From Nocardiopsis ganjiahuensis DSM 45031 (lineage in GTDB: Bacteria > Actinomycetota > Actinomycetes > Streptosporangiales > Streptosporangiaceae), in contig NZ_ANBA01000030.1 of NCBI RefSeq assembly GCF_000341085.1, forward strand, positions 59,266 through 123,265: a stretch of 64,000 nucleotides of DNA, in the 5' to 3' direction. The position numbers were made by a program, and so were the translations under genes. The notes beneath the pieces were generated by a model. That model saw only the letters and a program-made list of their open reading frames with translations, did no database searches and was not told the DNA's origin. The number at the start of each line of letters is the position of its first letter. Within the stretch, counting starts at the first letter, position 1. Shown here piece after piece: positions 8,475 to 16,412 of this stretch.

Positions 8475-8510
8475 CGGCGCCGCCCCTCCTCGCGGAGGCG
8501 GGCGGCGCCG
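8475..8510 (+). terminator. GC-rich hairpin after rpmE
   Basis: Inverted repeat CGGCGCCGCCC...CTCC / GGAG...GGGCGGCGCCG, a stem of about 15 bp with a small bulge, beginning 18 bases after the rpmE stop. No T-run. Confidence 0.6.
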
Positions 8511-8596
8511 TCGGGCCAGGCAGCCTCTCAGACGGGCCATGCTCGCTGTGAGAGGGGCGACGGACAGGGCAAGCGAGAAGACGGGAACGTGGGAAA

Positions 8597-9664
8597 GTGA
8601 AGCTGGACGACCTTCTTGGGGAGTACTACGAGCTGGAACAGCAGCTCGCCGACCCCGAGGTGCACGCCAACCAGGCGAAGGCGCGCACGCTGGGCAAGCG
8701 CTACTCACAGCTCACCCCGATCATCGAGGCCTACCGTCAGCTCAAGGAGGTCGAGAACGACATCGACGCCGCCCGTGAGCTGGCCGCCGAGGACTCCTCC
8801 TTCGCGGAGGAGGCCGACCGTCTGACGGAGGAGGCCGAGCGGCTCACCGAGCGCCTGCGCGTCCTCCTCGTCCCGCGCGACCCCGCCGACGACAAGAACC
8901 TCATCATGGAGGTCAAGGCCGGCGAGGGCGGCGAGGAGTCCGCCCTGTTCGCGGGCGACCTGGTCCGCATGTACCTGCGCTACGCCGAGCGCCAGGGGTG
9001 GAAGACCGAGGTCATCGACGCCACCCACTCCGACCTGGGCGGGTACAAGGACATCACGATCGCCTTCAAGAACCGGGGCAACCCCGAACCGGGCGCCGGC
9101 GTGTGGCCCAAGCTCAAGTTCGAGGGCGGTGTCCACCGGGTCCAGCGCGTCCCGGTCACCGAGTCCCAGGGGCGCATCCACACCTCCGCGGCCGGGGTCC
9201 TCGTGGTCCCCGAGGCGGAGGAGGTCGAGATCGTCATCAACGCCAACGACCTGCGCATCGACGTCTACCGCTCCTCCGGGCCCGGCGGGCAGAGCGTCAA
9301 CACCACCGACTCCGCGGTCCGCATCACCCACCTGCCGACCGGCATCGTCGCCTCCTGCCAGAACGAGAAGAGCCAGCTCCAGAACAAGGAGCAGGCCATG
9401 CGCATCCTGCGCGCCCGCATCTACGCCGAGGCCCAGGCCAGCGCGGACGCCGAGGCCTCCGCCGAGCGCAAGAGCCAGGTCCGCACCGTGGACCGCTCCG
9501 AGCGCGTGCGCACCTACAATTTCCCGGAGAACCGCATCTCCGACCACCGGGTCGGCTACAAGGCCTACAACCTCGACCAGGTCCTCGACGGGGAACTGGA
9601 CGGGGTCGTCAAGGCCCTGGTGGACGCGGACACCAAGGAGAGGCTCGAAGCCGCCCAATCATGA
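8597..9664 (+). CDS. prfA: Peptide chain release factor 1
   Basis: Class I release factor that reads UAG and UAA and triggers peptidyl-tRNA hydrolysis. 355 residues; GTG start. The catalytic GGQ is at residues 230-232 in SGPGGQSVNTTDSAV. The codon-recognition tripeptide is PVT (RVPVTESQGRIHT), the PxT form of RF1; RF2 would have SPF. The following prmC overlaps by four bases (ATGA), so the factor and the methylase that modifies its GGQ glutamine are translationally coupled. Confidence 0.97.
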   Translation: MKLDDLLGEYYELEQQLADPEVHANQAKARTLGKRYSQLTPIIEAYRQLKEVENDIDAARELAAEDSSFAEEADRLTEEAERLTERLRVLLVPRDPADDKNLIMEVKAGEGGEESALFAGDLVRMYLRYAERQGWKTEVIDATHSDLGGYKDITIAFKNRGNPEPGAGVWPKLKFEGGVHRVQRVPVTESQGRIHTSAAGVLVVPEAEEVEIVINANDLRIDVYRSSGPGGQSVNTTDSAVRITHLPTGIVASCQNEKSQLQNKEQAMRILRARIYAEAQASADAEASAERKSQVRTVDRSERVRTYNFPENRISDHRVGYKAYNLDQVLDGELDGVVKALVDADTKERLEAAQS

Positions 9665-10524
9665 ACTTCCTGCTCGACGAGGTCGCCCGCGCCGCACTGA
9701 GGCTCGCGGAGGCGGGTGTGGCCTCACCCCGTACGGACGCCGAGGAACTCGCGGCGTTCGTGCACGGTGTCCGTCGAGGGGAACTCCACACCGTGGCGGA
9801 CGCCGACTTCGACGCGCGTTACTGGGAGTGTGTCTCCCGACGTGAGGCGCGCGAGCCCCTCCAGCACATCACCGGTCGCGCCTACTTCCGTTACCTGGAG
9901 CTCCAGGTCGGCCCGGGGGTCTTCGTCCCCAGGCCGGAGACCGAGATCATGGTCGACTGGGCGATCGAGACCCTGCGCTCCATGGACGTGGCCGACCCGC
10001 TCGTCGTGGACCTGGGCGCCGGATCCGGCGCCATCGCGATCTCCATCGCCCAGGAGGTGCCCCGCTCCCGGGTGCACACCGTGGAGATCGACCCCGAGGC
10101 CCTGAAGTGGGCCCGCCGGAACATCGACGCCAGCGGGCACGCCGACCGCGTCACCGCCCACGAGGGCGACATGCGCACCGCACTGCCCGAACTCAACGGC
10201 CGCGTCGACCTGCTCATCAGCAATCCCCCCTACGTGCCCACCGACGAGGCCGGCGTGATCCCGCCCGAGGTGCGCGACTACGACCCCGCCCCCGCCCTGT
10301 GGTCGGGTGCGGACGGTCTGGACATGATCCGTGAGCTGGAGGCCGTCGGCCGCAGGCTGCTGCGTCCCGGCGGCGCCATGGCCGTCGAGCACCACGACGG
10401 CCAGGGCATCGACATCCCCTGGCTGTTTCCCGAGGACAAGGGCTGGCGCGACGTCCTCAACCGCAAGGACATGGCCCGGCGCGACCGCTTCGTGGTCATG
10501 CGCAGGGCCGACGGCGACGGTTAG
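9661..10524 (+). CDS. prmC: Release factor glutamine N5-methyltransferase
   Basis: SAM-dependent methylase that modifies the GGQ glutamine of release factors. 287 residues from the ATG at 9661, which overlaps the prfA stop (ATGA). An N-terminal helical domain is followed by the SAM-binding loop VDLGAGSGAIAISIA and the catalytic NPPY in ISNPPYVPT. Only the C-terminal part of a longer open frame is the real gene; the upstream extension is the out-of-frame shadow of prfA. Confidence 0.95.
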   Translation: MNFLLDEVARAALRLAEAGVASPRTDAEELAAFVHGVRRGELHTVADADFDARYWECVSRREAREPLQHITGRAYFRYLELQVGPGVFVPRPETEIMVDWAIETLRSMDVADPLVVDLGAGSGAIAISIAQEVPRSRVHTVEIDPEALKWARRNIDASGHADRVTAHEGDMRTALPELNGRVDLLISNPPYVPTDEAGVIPPEVRDYDPAPALWSGADGLDMIRELEAVGRRLLRPGGAMAVEHHDGQGIDIPWLFPEDKGWRDVLNRKDMARRDRFVVMRRADGDG

Positions 10525-10611
10525 CCCCGTGCGCCCTTCCTCACCCCCCATCCCCACCGCCCGACCGACGGCTCCGTTCGGTCGACCCGTTCGAGATTGA
10601 GGTGAACGCAG

Positions 10612-11466
10612 GTGAGCCGCATCTACGACTGCGCGGACGAGACCGCCCGCAAGGACGGCATCGCTGACGCCGCGTCCGCGGTACGCCGAGGCGACCTTGT
10701 GGTGCTGCCGACGGACACCGTGTACGGCATCGGCACCGACGCCTTCAGCCCGAAGGCCGTGGCCAACCTCCTGGAGACCAAGGGGCGCGGCCGGGACATG
10801 CCGCCGCCGGTGCTGGTGGGTTCCATGCGCGCCGCGACCGCCCTCATCGAGGACCTGGGTAACCACGGCCGCGACCTCATGGAGGAGTTCTGGCCCGGCC
10901 CGCTCACCCTGGTGTGCACCGCCACCCCCAGCCTGTCCTGGGACCTGGGTGACACCAAGGGCACCGTGGCCGTGCGGATGCCGATGGACCCGGTGGCCCT
11001 GGAGCTCCTCAAGGAGACCGGGCCCATGGCGGTGAGCAGCGCCAACAAGTCGGGTCAGCCCGCCGCGACCAGCGCGGGGGAGGCGCTCGAACAGCTCGGT
11101 GACGAGGACGTCGCGGTCTACCTCGACGGCGGGGAGACCGACAGCCCGGTGGCCTCCACCATCGTCGACCTCACCTACGCGGTCCCGCGGGTGCTGCGCT
11201 CCGGCGCGATCTCCATCGAGCAGCTGCGCGCGGTCTGCGGCACCGTGATCGGTGAGCTGCGCAAGGGCCGTACCAAGCCGAAGAAGGCCGAGGGGGAGGA
11301 CGCCGAGCAGACGGCCGGGGCCGAGGAGCCCGCGTCCGAGGGATCCGGCTCCGGGGCGTCCGCGTCCGCGGAGTCCGCTTCGGAGAAGCCTGCCGACAAG
11401 CCCGTGCCCGAGGCACCCGAGTCGGACACACCCGCGTCCGAGGACACCGAACGCTCCGAGAGCTAG
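10612..11466 (+). CDS. tsaC: L-threonylcarbamoyladenylate synthase (Sua5/YrdC family)
   Basis: Makes threonylcarbamoyl-AMP from threonine, bicarbonate and ATP for the t6A37 modification of ANN-decoding tRNAs. 284 residues, GTG start. The YrdC core spans residues 1-205 with LVVLPTDTVYGIG, SSANKSGQPAATS and a basic groove. The last 75 residues are a low-complexity acidic Ser/Ala/Glu/Pro tail, not a Sua5 C-terminal domain. It follows prmC, a common order in actinobacteria, and runs 12 bases before the next gene. Confidence 0.92.
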   Translation: MSRIYDCADETARKDGIADAASAVRRGDLVVLPTDTVYGIGTDAFSPKAVANLLETKGRGRDMPPPVLVGSMRAATALIEDLGNHGRDLMEEFWPGPLTLVCTATPSLSWDLGDTKGTVAVRMPMDPVALELLKETGPMAVSSANKSGQPAATSAGEALEQLGDEDVAVYLDGGETDSPVASTIVDLTYAVPRVLRSGAISIEQLRAVCGTVIGELRKGRTKPKKAEGEDAEQTAGAEEPASEGSGSGASASAESASEKPADKPVPEAPESDTPASEDTERSES

Positions 11467-11478
11467 AGGGGTCAGGCC

Positions 11479-12645
11479 GTGCGGGAGTACGCGCTCACCT
11501 TCGTCATCGCAGCCGCGGTGACCTACCTGCTGGTGCCACTGGTGCGCCGACTGGCCATCGCCTTCGGCGCGGCACCTCCGGTGCGCGACCGCGACGTGCA
11601 CACCGAACCCATCCCCAGGCTGGGCGGGTTGGCCATCTACGGCGGGTTCGCGGCGGCGCTGCTGATCTCCGCGCAGCTGCCGCACCTGCAGAACGTGTTC
11701 GTCGCCAAGACCTGGATCGGCCTGCTGTTGGCGGGCGGCCTCATCACGGTCATCGGTGTCATCGACGACCGGTGGGGCATGGACGCCCTGAGCAAGCTGG
11801 CCGGCCAGGTCGCCGCGGCGGGCATCCTCGTCTCGCAGGGCGTCCAGCTGCTGTGGCTGCCGCTTCCCGGCACCCAGCTCTCGCTGGGCCCGTGGCTCGG
11901 CGCGATGGTCTCGATCCTGCTCATCGTGGTGACCATCAACGCGGTCAACTTCGCGGACGGCCTGGACGGACTGGCCGCGGGGATCGTCGGCATCTCGTCC
12001 CTGGCGTTCTTCGCGTACTACTACGTGGTCGCTGTCGAGCAGGGTTTCGTCCGCCAGTCCTACCCCGCGATGATCGCCATCATCCTGGCCGGCACCTGCG
12101 TGGGCTTCCTCTTCCACAACTTCCACCCGGCCCGGGTGTTCATGGGCGACACGGGCTCCATGCTGCTCGGGCTGCTGCTGACCTCCATCACCATCACGGT
12201 GACCGGACAGTTCGACGCCAACACCGCCCGGGAGGAGTTCAACTCCTCCGGCCTGGTGGTCTTCCTGCCGGTCGCGCTGCCCCTGCTGGTGATCGCGCTG
12301 CCCCTGGCCGACCTGGTCCTGGCGGTCCTGCGCCGGACCCTGTCCGGGCGGTCCCCATTCGCCCCGGACCGCGGCCACCTCCACCACCGGCTCCTCGACA
12401 TGGGGCACACGCACACCCGTGCGGTGCTGCTGATGTACCTGTGGGCGGGGATCGTCGCCTTCGCCGCGGTGTCGCTGTCCATCTTCGACTCCGCGTTCAT
12501 CGTGCTGACGGTCACGGTGCTGGTGGCTACCTGTGCGGTCGGTCTCATCGCGCTTCCGCGGCTGCGCCGCCGCGGGCTGCTGCCGTGGGGGCGGGAGAAG
12601 AAGTCCCCGGCGAAGTCAGATCACCATCAGCCATCCGATGGATAA
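11479..12645 (+). CDS. wecA: Polyprenyl-phosphate GlcNAc-1-phosphate transferase (WecA/TagO/MraY family)
   Basis: Integral membrane enzyme that transfers a sugar-1-phosphate from a UDP-sugar to decaprenyl/undecaprenyl phosphate, starting cell-wall glycopolymer (arabinogalactan, teichoic acid or similar) synthesis. 388 residues, GTG start, about 11 hydrophobic helices. Family signatures: GGLAIYGGF, VIDDRWGMD, VNFADGLDGLAAG (catalytic Asp) and HLHHRLLDMGH. Its place between tsaC and the ATP synthase operon is conserved in actinomycetes. The exact sugar is not readable. Confidence 0.9.
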   Translation: MREYALTFVIAAAVTYLLVPLVRRLAIAFGAAPPVRDRDVHTEPIPRLGGLAIYGGFAAALLISAQLPHLQNVFVAKTWIGLLLAGGLITVIGVIDDRWGMDALSKLAGQVAAAGILVSQGVQLLWLPLPGTQLSLGPWLGAMVSILLIVVTINAVNFADGLDGLAAGIVGISSLAFFAYYYVVAVEQGFVRQSYPAMIAIILAGTCVGFLFHNFHPARVFMGDTGSMLLGLLLTSITITVTGQFDANTAREEFNSSGLVVFLPVALPLLVIALPLADLVLAVLRRTLSGRSPFAPDRGHLHHRLLDMGHTHTRAVLLMYLWAGIVAFAAVSLSIFDSAFIVLTVTVLVATCAVGLIALPRLRRRGLLPWGREKKSPAKSDHHQPSDG

Positions 12646-12803
12646 ATGCGCGGTCACGTTCGGGACGGAGGTCCCGACGGGGACACCGGATGTGCGCTGG
12701 TGTGAAGGTCGCGGCAAGTGTGGTCAAGGTGACACAAGGTCCGAAGTGGCCGCAGAGCGGGCCTTTCGCGAGGCGTTAAGGGTGCGTTAAGGAACCCCGG
12801 GAT

Positions 12804-12830
12804 TTGGCACCAAAATCCTTGTGATAGCTT
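12804..12830 (+). promoter_or_regulatory. Candidate promoter of the ATP synthase operon
   Basis: TTGGCA (12804-12809) and TAGCTT (12825-12830) form a -35/-10 pair with a 15-base spacer, giving a 5' leader of about 30 bases before the first gene at 12870. The spacer is shorter than ideal. The -10 sits inside a Crp-like palindrome. Confidence 0.4.
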
Positions 12831-12835
12831 TCACG
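12820..12835. promoter_or_regulatory. Crp-like operator at the ATP synthase operon promoter
   Basis: TGTGA-TAGCTT-TCACG matches TGTGA-N6-TCACA at 9 of 10 positions. It overlaps the candidate -10 hexamer, so binding would more likely repress unless the real start site is elsewhere. The other good Crp-like match noted in the window precedes the lactate permease. Confidence 0.45.
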
Positions 12836-12869
12836 AGCAGGTAACCACTGAACCCCACGGAGCTTCGTC

Positions 12870-13292
12870 ATGCAGGAACACGACGCCCGGATTCTCCGCG
12901 GCGCCGCGCTTCCGAGCGCCGCGTGCGGGGTCCTGGCCATCGCGGTCTCGACCTTTTTCGCCGGCACTGCCGGAGCTCTGAGTTCGGCCCTCGCGGTCGC
13001 GATCGTCCTCGCCTGCTTCGGTCTGGGGCAGTGGGCGGTCATCATGGTGACCCGCCGCAACAAGGACCTGTTCCTCGCCGCGAACGTGCTCGGCTTCGCC
13101 GTCAAGATGGCGCTGCTGGGCGTTCTCCTGGTGACCCTCGGAAACAGTCCGCTCATGGCAGACCTGAGCCGCAACGCCTTCGTCTACAGCGCGTTGGCCG
13201 TCGTTCTGGTGTGGCTCGGCGGACAGACCCTGGCCACCTCCAAGGCGAAGATCCTGAGCGTGGACCCCGACGAGAGTCCGGGGAACACGTGA
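12870..13292 (+). CDS. atpI: ATP synthase protein I (AtpI-like membrane protein)
   Basis: 140-residue protein with four hydrophobic helices (about residues 13-32, 37-58, 67-90 and 98-120), placed at the head of the atp operon. ATG start with CACGGAG 7 bases upstream. It resembles the ATP synthase I family, whose members help assemble the c-ring or Fo, but the family is poorly conserved and the assignment rests on size, topology and position. It is followed by a second, shorter AtpI/AtpZ-type gene. Confidence 0.75.
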   Translation: MQEHDARILRGAALPSAACGVLAIAVSTFFAGTAGALSSALAVAIVLACFGLGQWAVIMVTRRNKDLFLAANVLGFAVKMALLGVLLVTLGNSPLMADLSRNAFVYSALAVVLVWLGGQTLATSKAKILSVDPDESPGNT

Positions 13293-13378
13293 TGGGGTGC
13301 CCCGCCGCGGTCCGTCGGAACGGGCGTAATAACCTGTTCCAGGGCGGGCGGGCAGCCACGTTCCAGCCAAGCCCCACA

Positions 13379-13387
13379 TGCTATATT
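13379..13387 (+). promoter_or_regulatory. Candidate extended -10 promoter inside the atp operon
   Basis: TGCTATATT (TGn plus TATATT) is the most A/T-rich stretch in the region and ends 10 bases before the ATG of the next gene. The predicted start would leave almost no leader, while a CGGAG Shine-Dalgarno also precedes that ATG. Confidence 0.35.
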
Positions 13388-13397
13388 CCGGAGCGAG

Positions 13398-13628
13398 ATG
13401 AGCAGCGAGCCAGCCAAGAAGAAGGACTCCAGCGCGCCCCCGGCGCCACGGGAGGCCGACGGCTGGGCGCTCTTCTCCACTCTGCTTTCGGGTGTGCTCC
13501 TGTGGAGCGCGGTCGGCTGGGGCGCGGACAAGCTCCTGGGTTTCCAGGCACTCTTCCTGCCCATCGGGGCCGTTCTCGGCATGGCTGGCGCGATCTATCT
13601 GATCGTCGTCAAGACACGCCACATCTGA
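13398..13628 (+). CDS. AtpZ/AtpI-type small membrane protein
   Basis: 76 residues with two hydrophobic helices (about 24-42 and 48-70) linked by a short GADKLLG loop. This is the size and layout of the AtpZ/AtpI family of Fo assembly or Mg/Ca transport factors found upstream of atpB in many bacteria. ATG start preceded by CGGAG. The N-terminus is Lys/Ser/Pro-rich and probably cytoplasmic. Function is inferred from position and topology. Confidence 0.75.
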   Translation: MSSEPAKKKDSSAPPAPREADGWALFSTLLSGVLLWSAVGWGADKLLGFQALFLPIGAVLGMAGAIYLIVVKTRHI

Positions 13629-13722
13629 GCGCTCCGCAGTCCCGCGTCGCCCGCAAGCGCGACGACGCTAGCAGTTACAACCATCAACGAGGCTTTCTTG
13701 CGTCACGACGAAAGGATTCGCC

Positions 13723-14565
13723 GTGAGTGCTGACGTGCGCATTCTCGCGGCCGAACCGGGTTGCCACCTCTTCGGCGACAACGGTTGCGGGTTCGAGGCT
13801 CCCACCATCGGGATGTTCTTCCCGGAGCCGTGGTTCGCCAACATTCCTCTCAGCGCGGGCATCGACCTGTACCTGGTGCTGTTGGTCGTCGCGGTCGGTG
13901 CATCCCTGCTTCTGTGGTCGTGGTTCAGCAAGAAGCTGAGCCTCGTCCCCGGCCGCAGGCAGAGCGTCGCGGAGATGCTCATCCTGTTCATTCGGGACAA
14001 CATCACCCGGCCGACCATGGGTGCCAAGGGCGACAGCTTCATCCCCTTCATGACCGGCATCTTCACGCTCATCCTGGCCATGAACTTCACCGGGTTGATC
14101 CCGGGCATGCTGCCGGTCAACAGCAACCTCGCCTTCACGGTGATGTTCGCGCTGACCATCTACGTGATGACGATCATCATCGGTATGAGGAACCAGGGCG
14201 GCTGGGGTTACTTCAAGAACCAGCTGTTCCCGGCCGGGATGCCCAAGGTCTTCTACATCATCATCACCCCGATCGAGCTTCTCTCGGTCTTCCTCATCCG
14301 CCCGGTGACGCACGCCCTGCGTCTGTTCGCGACCATGTTCGCGGGCAGCCTGCTGCTGGCCGTGTTCGCCTACGGCGGCTGGTACATGCTGAACCTGACG
14401 GCGGAGCCGATGCTCGCCGCGGTCTCCGTGGTCTTCTCCGGTGCCGCGCTGCTCGGCTACATCACGTTCTTCGTCTTCGAGATCCTGATCATGGTGATCC
14501 AGGCCTTCGTCTTCACACTCCTGGCGAGCCTGTACCTCAGCCAGTCGCTCGAAGCGGCTCACTAA
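13723..14565 (+). CDS. atpB: ATP synthase Fo subunit a
   Basis: Proton-channel subunit of F1Fo ATP synthase. 280 residues; GTG start with AAAGGA upstream. Several membrane helices; the essential arginine lies in HALRLFATMFAGSLLLAV. The N-terminus (about 40 residues, with two Cys) is predicted outside. The atpB-E-F-H-A-G-D-C order follows without interruption. Confidence 0.97.
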   Translation: MSADVRILAAEPGCHLFGDNGCGFEAPTIGMFFPEPWFANIPLSAGIDLYLVLLVVAVGASLLLWSWFSKKLSLVPGRRQSVAEMLILFIRDNITRPTMGAKGDSFIPFMTGIFTLILAMNFTGLIPGMLPVNSNLAFTVMFALTIYVMTIIIGMRNQGGWGYFKNQLFPAGMPKVFYIIITPIELLSVFLIRPVTHALRLFATMFAGSLLLAVFAYGGWYMLNLTAEPMLAAVSVVFSGAALLGYITFFVFEILIMVIQAFVFTLLASLYLSQSLEAAH

Positions 14566-14691
14566 GACCCCCTCCGCGTTCCCCCCGACCCCATGGTTGG
14601 ACCAGGGGCGAGGAGTGCTTCACACCCGTCCACACCGGCGAACTGACCAACTGCTTACCGCAACGCCGGACGTCGAGTAAAGGGAAACACA

Positions 14692-14919
14692 ATGGACATC
14701 GCTGCGATCACCGGCAACATCAACACCATCGGTTACGGCATCAGCGTCATCGGCGCCGGTATTGGTGTGGGTATCGTCTTCGGTCTCGGTATGCAGGCCA
14801 TCGCCCGTCAGCCCGAGGCCCGCGGCCCGCTGCAGACCAACATCTACCTCGGTATGGCCATGGTCGAGGCCCTCGCCATCCTGGGCTTCGTTCTCGCCTT
14901 CGCGGCTCCCACCGCCTAG
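14692..14919 (+). CDS. atpE: ATP synthase Fo subunit c
   Basis: 75-residue two-helix hairpin that forms the proton-driven ring. The polar loop has RQPEAR, and the proton-carrying carboxylate is Glu59 in MVEALAILGF. The glycine-rich first helix (GAGIGVGIVFGLG) packs the ring. ATG start with AAAGGGAAA upstream. The 126-base gap before it holds no gene. Confidence 0.98.
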   Translation: MDIAAITGNINTIGYGISVIGAGIGVGIVFGLGMQAIARQPEARGPLQTNIYLGMAMVEALAILGFVLAFAAPTA

Positions 14920-14971
14920 TCGGAATTGCCAACCGTTTCCTGATGGCAACTGACGCGAAGGAGGGCTGACC

Positions 14972-15517
14972 ATGTTGATTGAGTTGGCAGCCGAATACAA
15001 CATTCTGCGGATCGACTGGGTGAAGTTCACCTTCGGTGCGATCGCTCTGGCCGTGGTCTACTTCTTTGTGGTCCGCAAGGCGGTCCCCAAGGTGATGAAG
15101 GTCCTCGACGAGCGTCACGACGCCATCGAGGGCGGCATCGAGCGGGCCAAGCGTGCCGAGGCCGAGGCCGAGGAGATCCGCCAGCAGTACCGCGAGAAGC
15201 TCGAAGAGTCGCACCGCGAGTACGCCCAGGAGCTCGAGAAGGCCAAGGAGCAGCGCGCGGCGATCATCGCCGAGGCTCGCGAGGAGGCCCAGACCGAGGC
15301 GACCCGGATCATCGAGGCTGCCAAGGCGCAGATCGAGGCCGACCGCCAGCAGGCCGTCGTCCAGCTGCGCGCCGAGATCGGCTCCCTGTCCACCGAGCTC
15401 GCGAGCCGCATCGTCGGCGAGACGCTCAGTGACAGCGCCGCTCAGAATCGCGTGGTGGACCGGTTCCTGGAGGAACTGGAGCAGGACGAGAGCGCGAAGC
15501 AAGCCGAGGTGCGCTGA
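14972..15517 (+). CDS. atpF: ATP synthase Fo subunit b
   Basis: Peripheral-stalk subunit, 181 residues. One N-terminal membrane helix (about residues 17-38), then a long charged coiled coil rich in Glu, Ala and Arg. ATG start with AAGGAGG upstream. Its stop codon shares one base with the atpH start (TGATG), indicating coupled translation. Confidence 0.97.
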   Translation: MLIELAAEYNILRIDWVKFTFGAIALAVVYFFVVRKAVPKVMKVLDERHDAIEGGIERAKRAEAEAEEIRQQYREKLEESHREYAQELEKAKEQRAAIIAEAREEAQTEATRIIEAAKAQIEADRQQAVVQLRAEIGSLSTELASRIVGETLSDSAAQNRVVDRFLEELEQDESAKQAEVR

Positions 15518-16338
15518 TGCGTGGTATCAGCCGTAGCTCCCTGGCTGAGGCGACCCGACGCCTGGACGAGAACGTCCTGGCGTCGGCGGACGCCTCCCAG
15601 CACGCGGTCTCCCTCGGCGGCGAGCTCTTCGAGGTCGTCGCCCTGCTCGGCAACGAGCACTCGCTGCGTCGCTGGCTCGCGGACCAGGCCAACCCGGCCG
15701 AGCGGAAGACCGGTCTGATCGGTCAGATCCTCGAGGGCAAGGTGTCGCCGTCCACGGTCATCGTGGTCAACGACGTCGTGTCCCAGCCGTGGGCCGGCCC
15801 CCGCGACATGGTGGACGCTCTGGAGCGCCTCGCGGTCTACGCGACCGTGGCCTCCGTCGAGGGCACCCGCCTGGACGAGCTCGAGGACGAACTGTTCCGC
15901 TTCGAGCGGATCGTCATCGCGCAGCAGGACCTGCGGGCGGCGCTCACCCGTGACGGTGTGGCCGTCTCGCACCTGCACTCCCTGGTCGAGAACCTGCTTT
16001 CGGGCAAGGTGAGCTCCGCGACGCTGGCCCTGATCAGCGAAGCGGTCACCCGCCCCCGGGGACGTACCCTGGAGCAGGCACTCGAGAACTTCGGGCAGCT
16101 GGTCGCCGAGCGCGCCCAGCGCTACGTCGCAGTGGTGCGCAGCGCGGTTCCGCTGAGTGAGGCGCACCAGCAGCGTCTGCAGGCGCTCCTCCAGCGCAAG
16201 TACGGCCGTGAGATCCACCTGAACACCGAGGTCGTCCCCGAAATCGTGGGTGGACTCTCCATCCAGGTGGGCGACGAGGTCATCGACGGCACCATCGCCG
16301 GGCGCATCGCTGAGGTCCAGCGCCGTCTGGCTAGCTGA
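15517..16338 (+). CDS. atpH: ATP synthase F1 subunit delta
   Basis: Connects the b stalk to the top of F1. 273 residues, within the usual range for actinobacterial delta and longer than the E. coli subunit (about 177), because of an N-terminal extension of roughly 90 residues. The conserved C-terminal segment GLSIQVGDEVIDGTIAGRI is present. It starts inside the atpF stop codon. Confidence 0.96.
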   Translation: MRGISRSSLAEATRRLDENVLASADASQHAVSLGGELFEVVALLGNEHSLRRWLADQANPAERKTGLIGQILEGKVSPSTVIVVNDVVSQPWAGPRDMVDALERLAVYATVASVEGTRLDELEDELFRFERIVIAQQDLRAALTRDGVAVSHLHSLVENLLSGKVSSATLALISEAVTRPRGRTLEQALENFGQLVAERAQRYVAVVRSAVPLSEAHQQRLQALLQRKYGREIHLNTEVVPEIVGGLSIQVGDEVIDGTIAGRIAEVQRRLAS

Positions 16339-16412
16339 CACACGCGAAAAAACGCAAGGCAAGCACGCACGGCGCCGGCCCGGCGCCATTTGAGAGCAAG
16401 GACAACGTAGAG

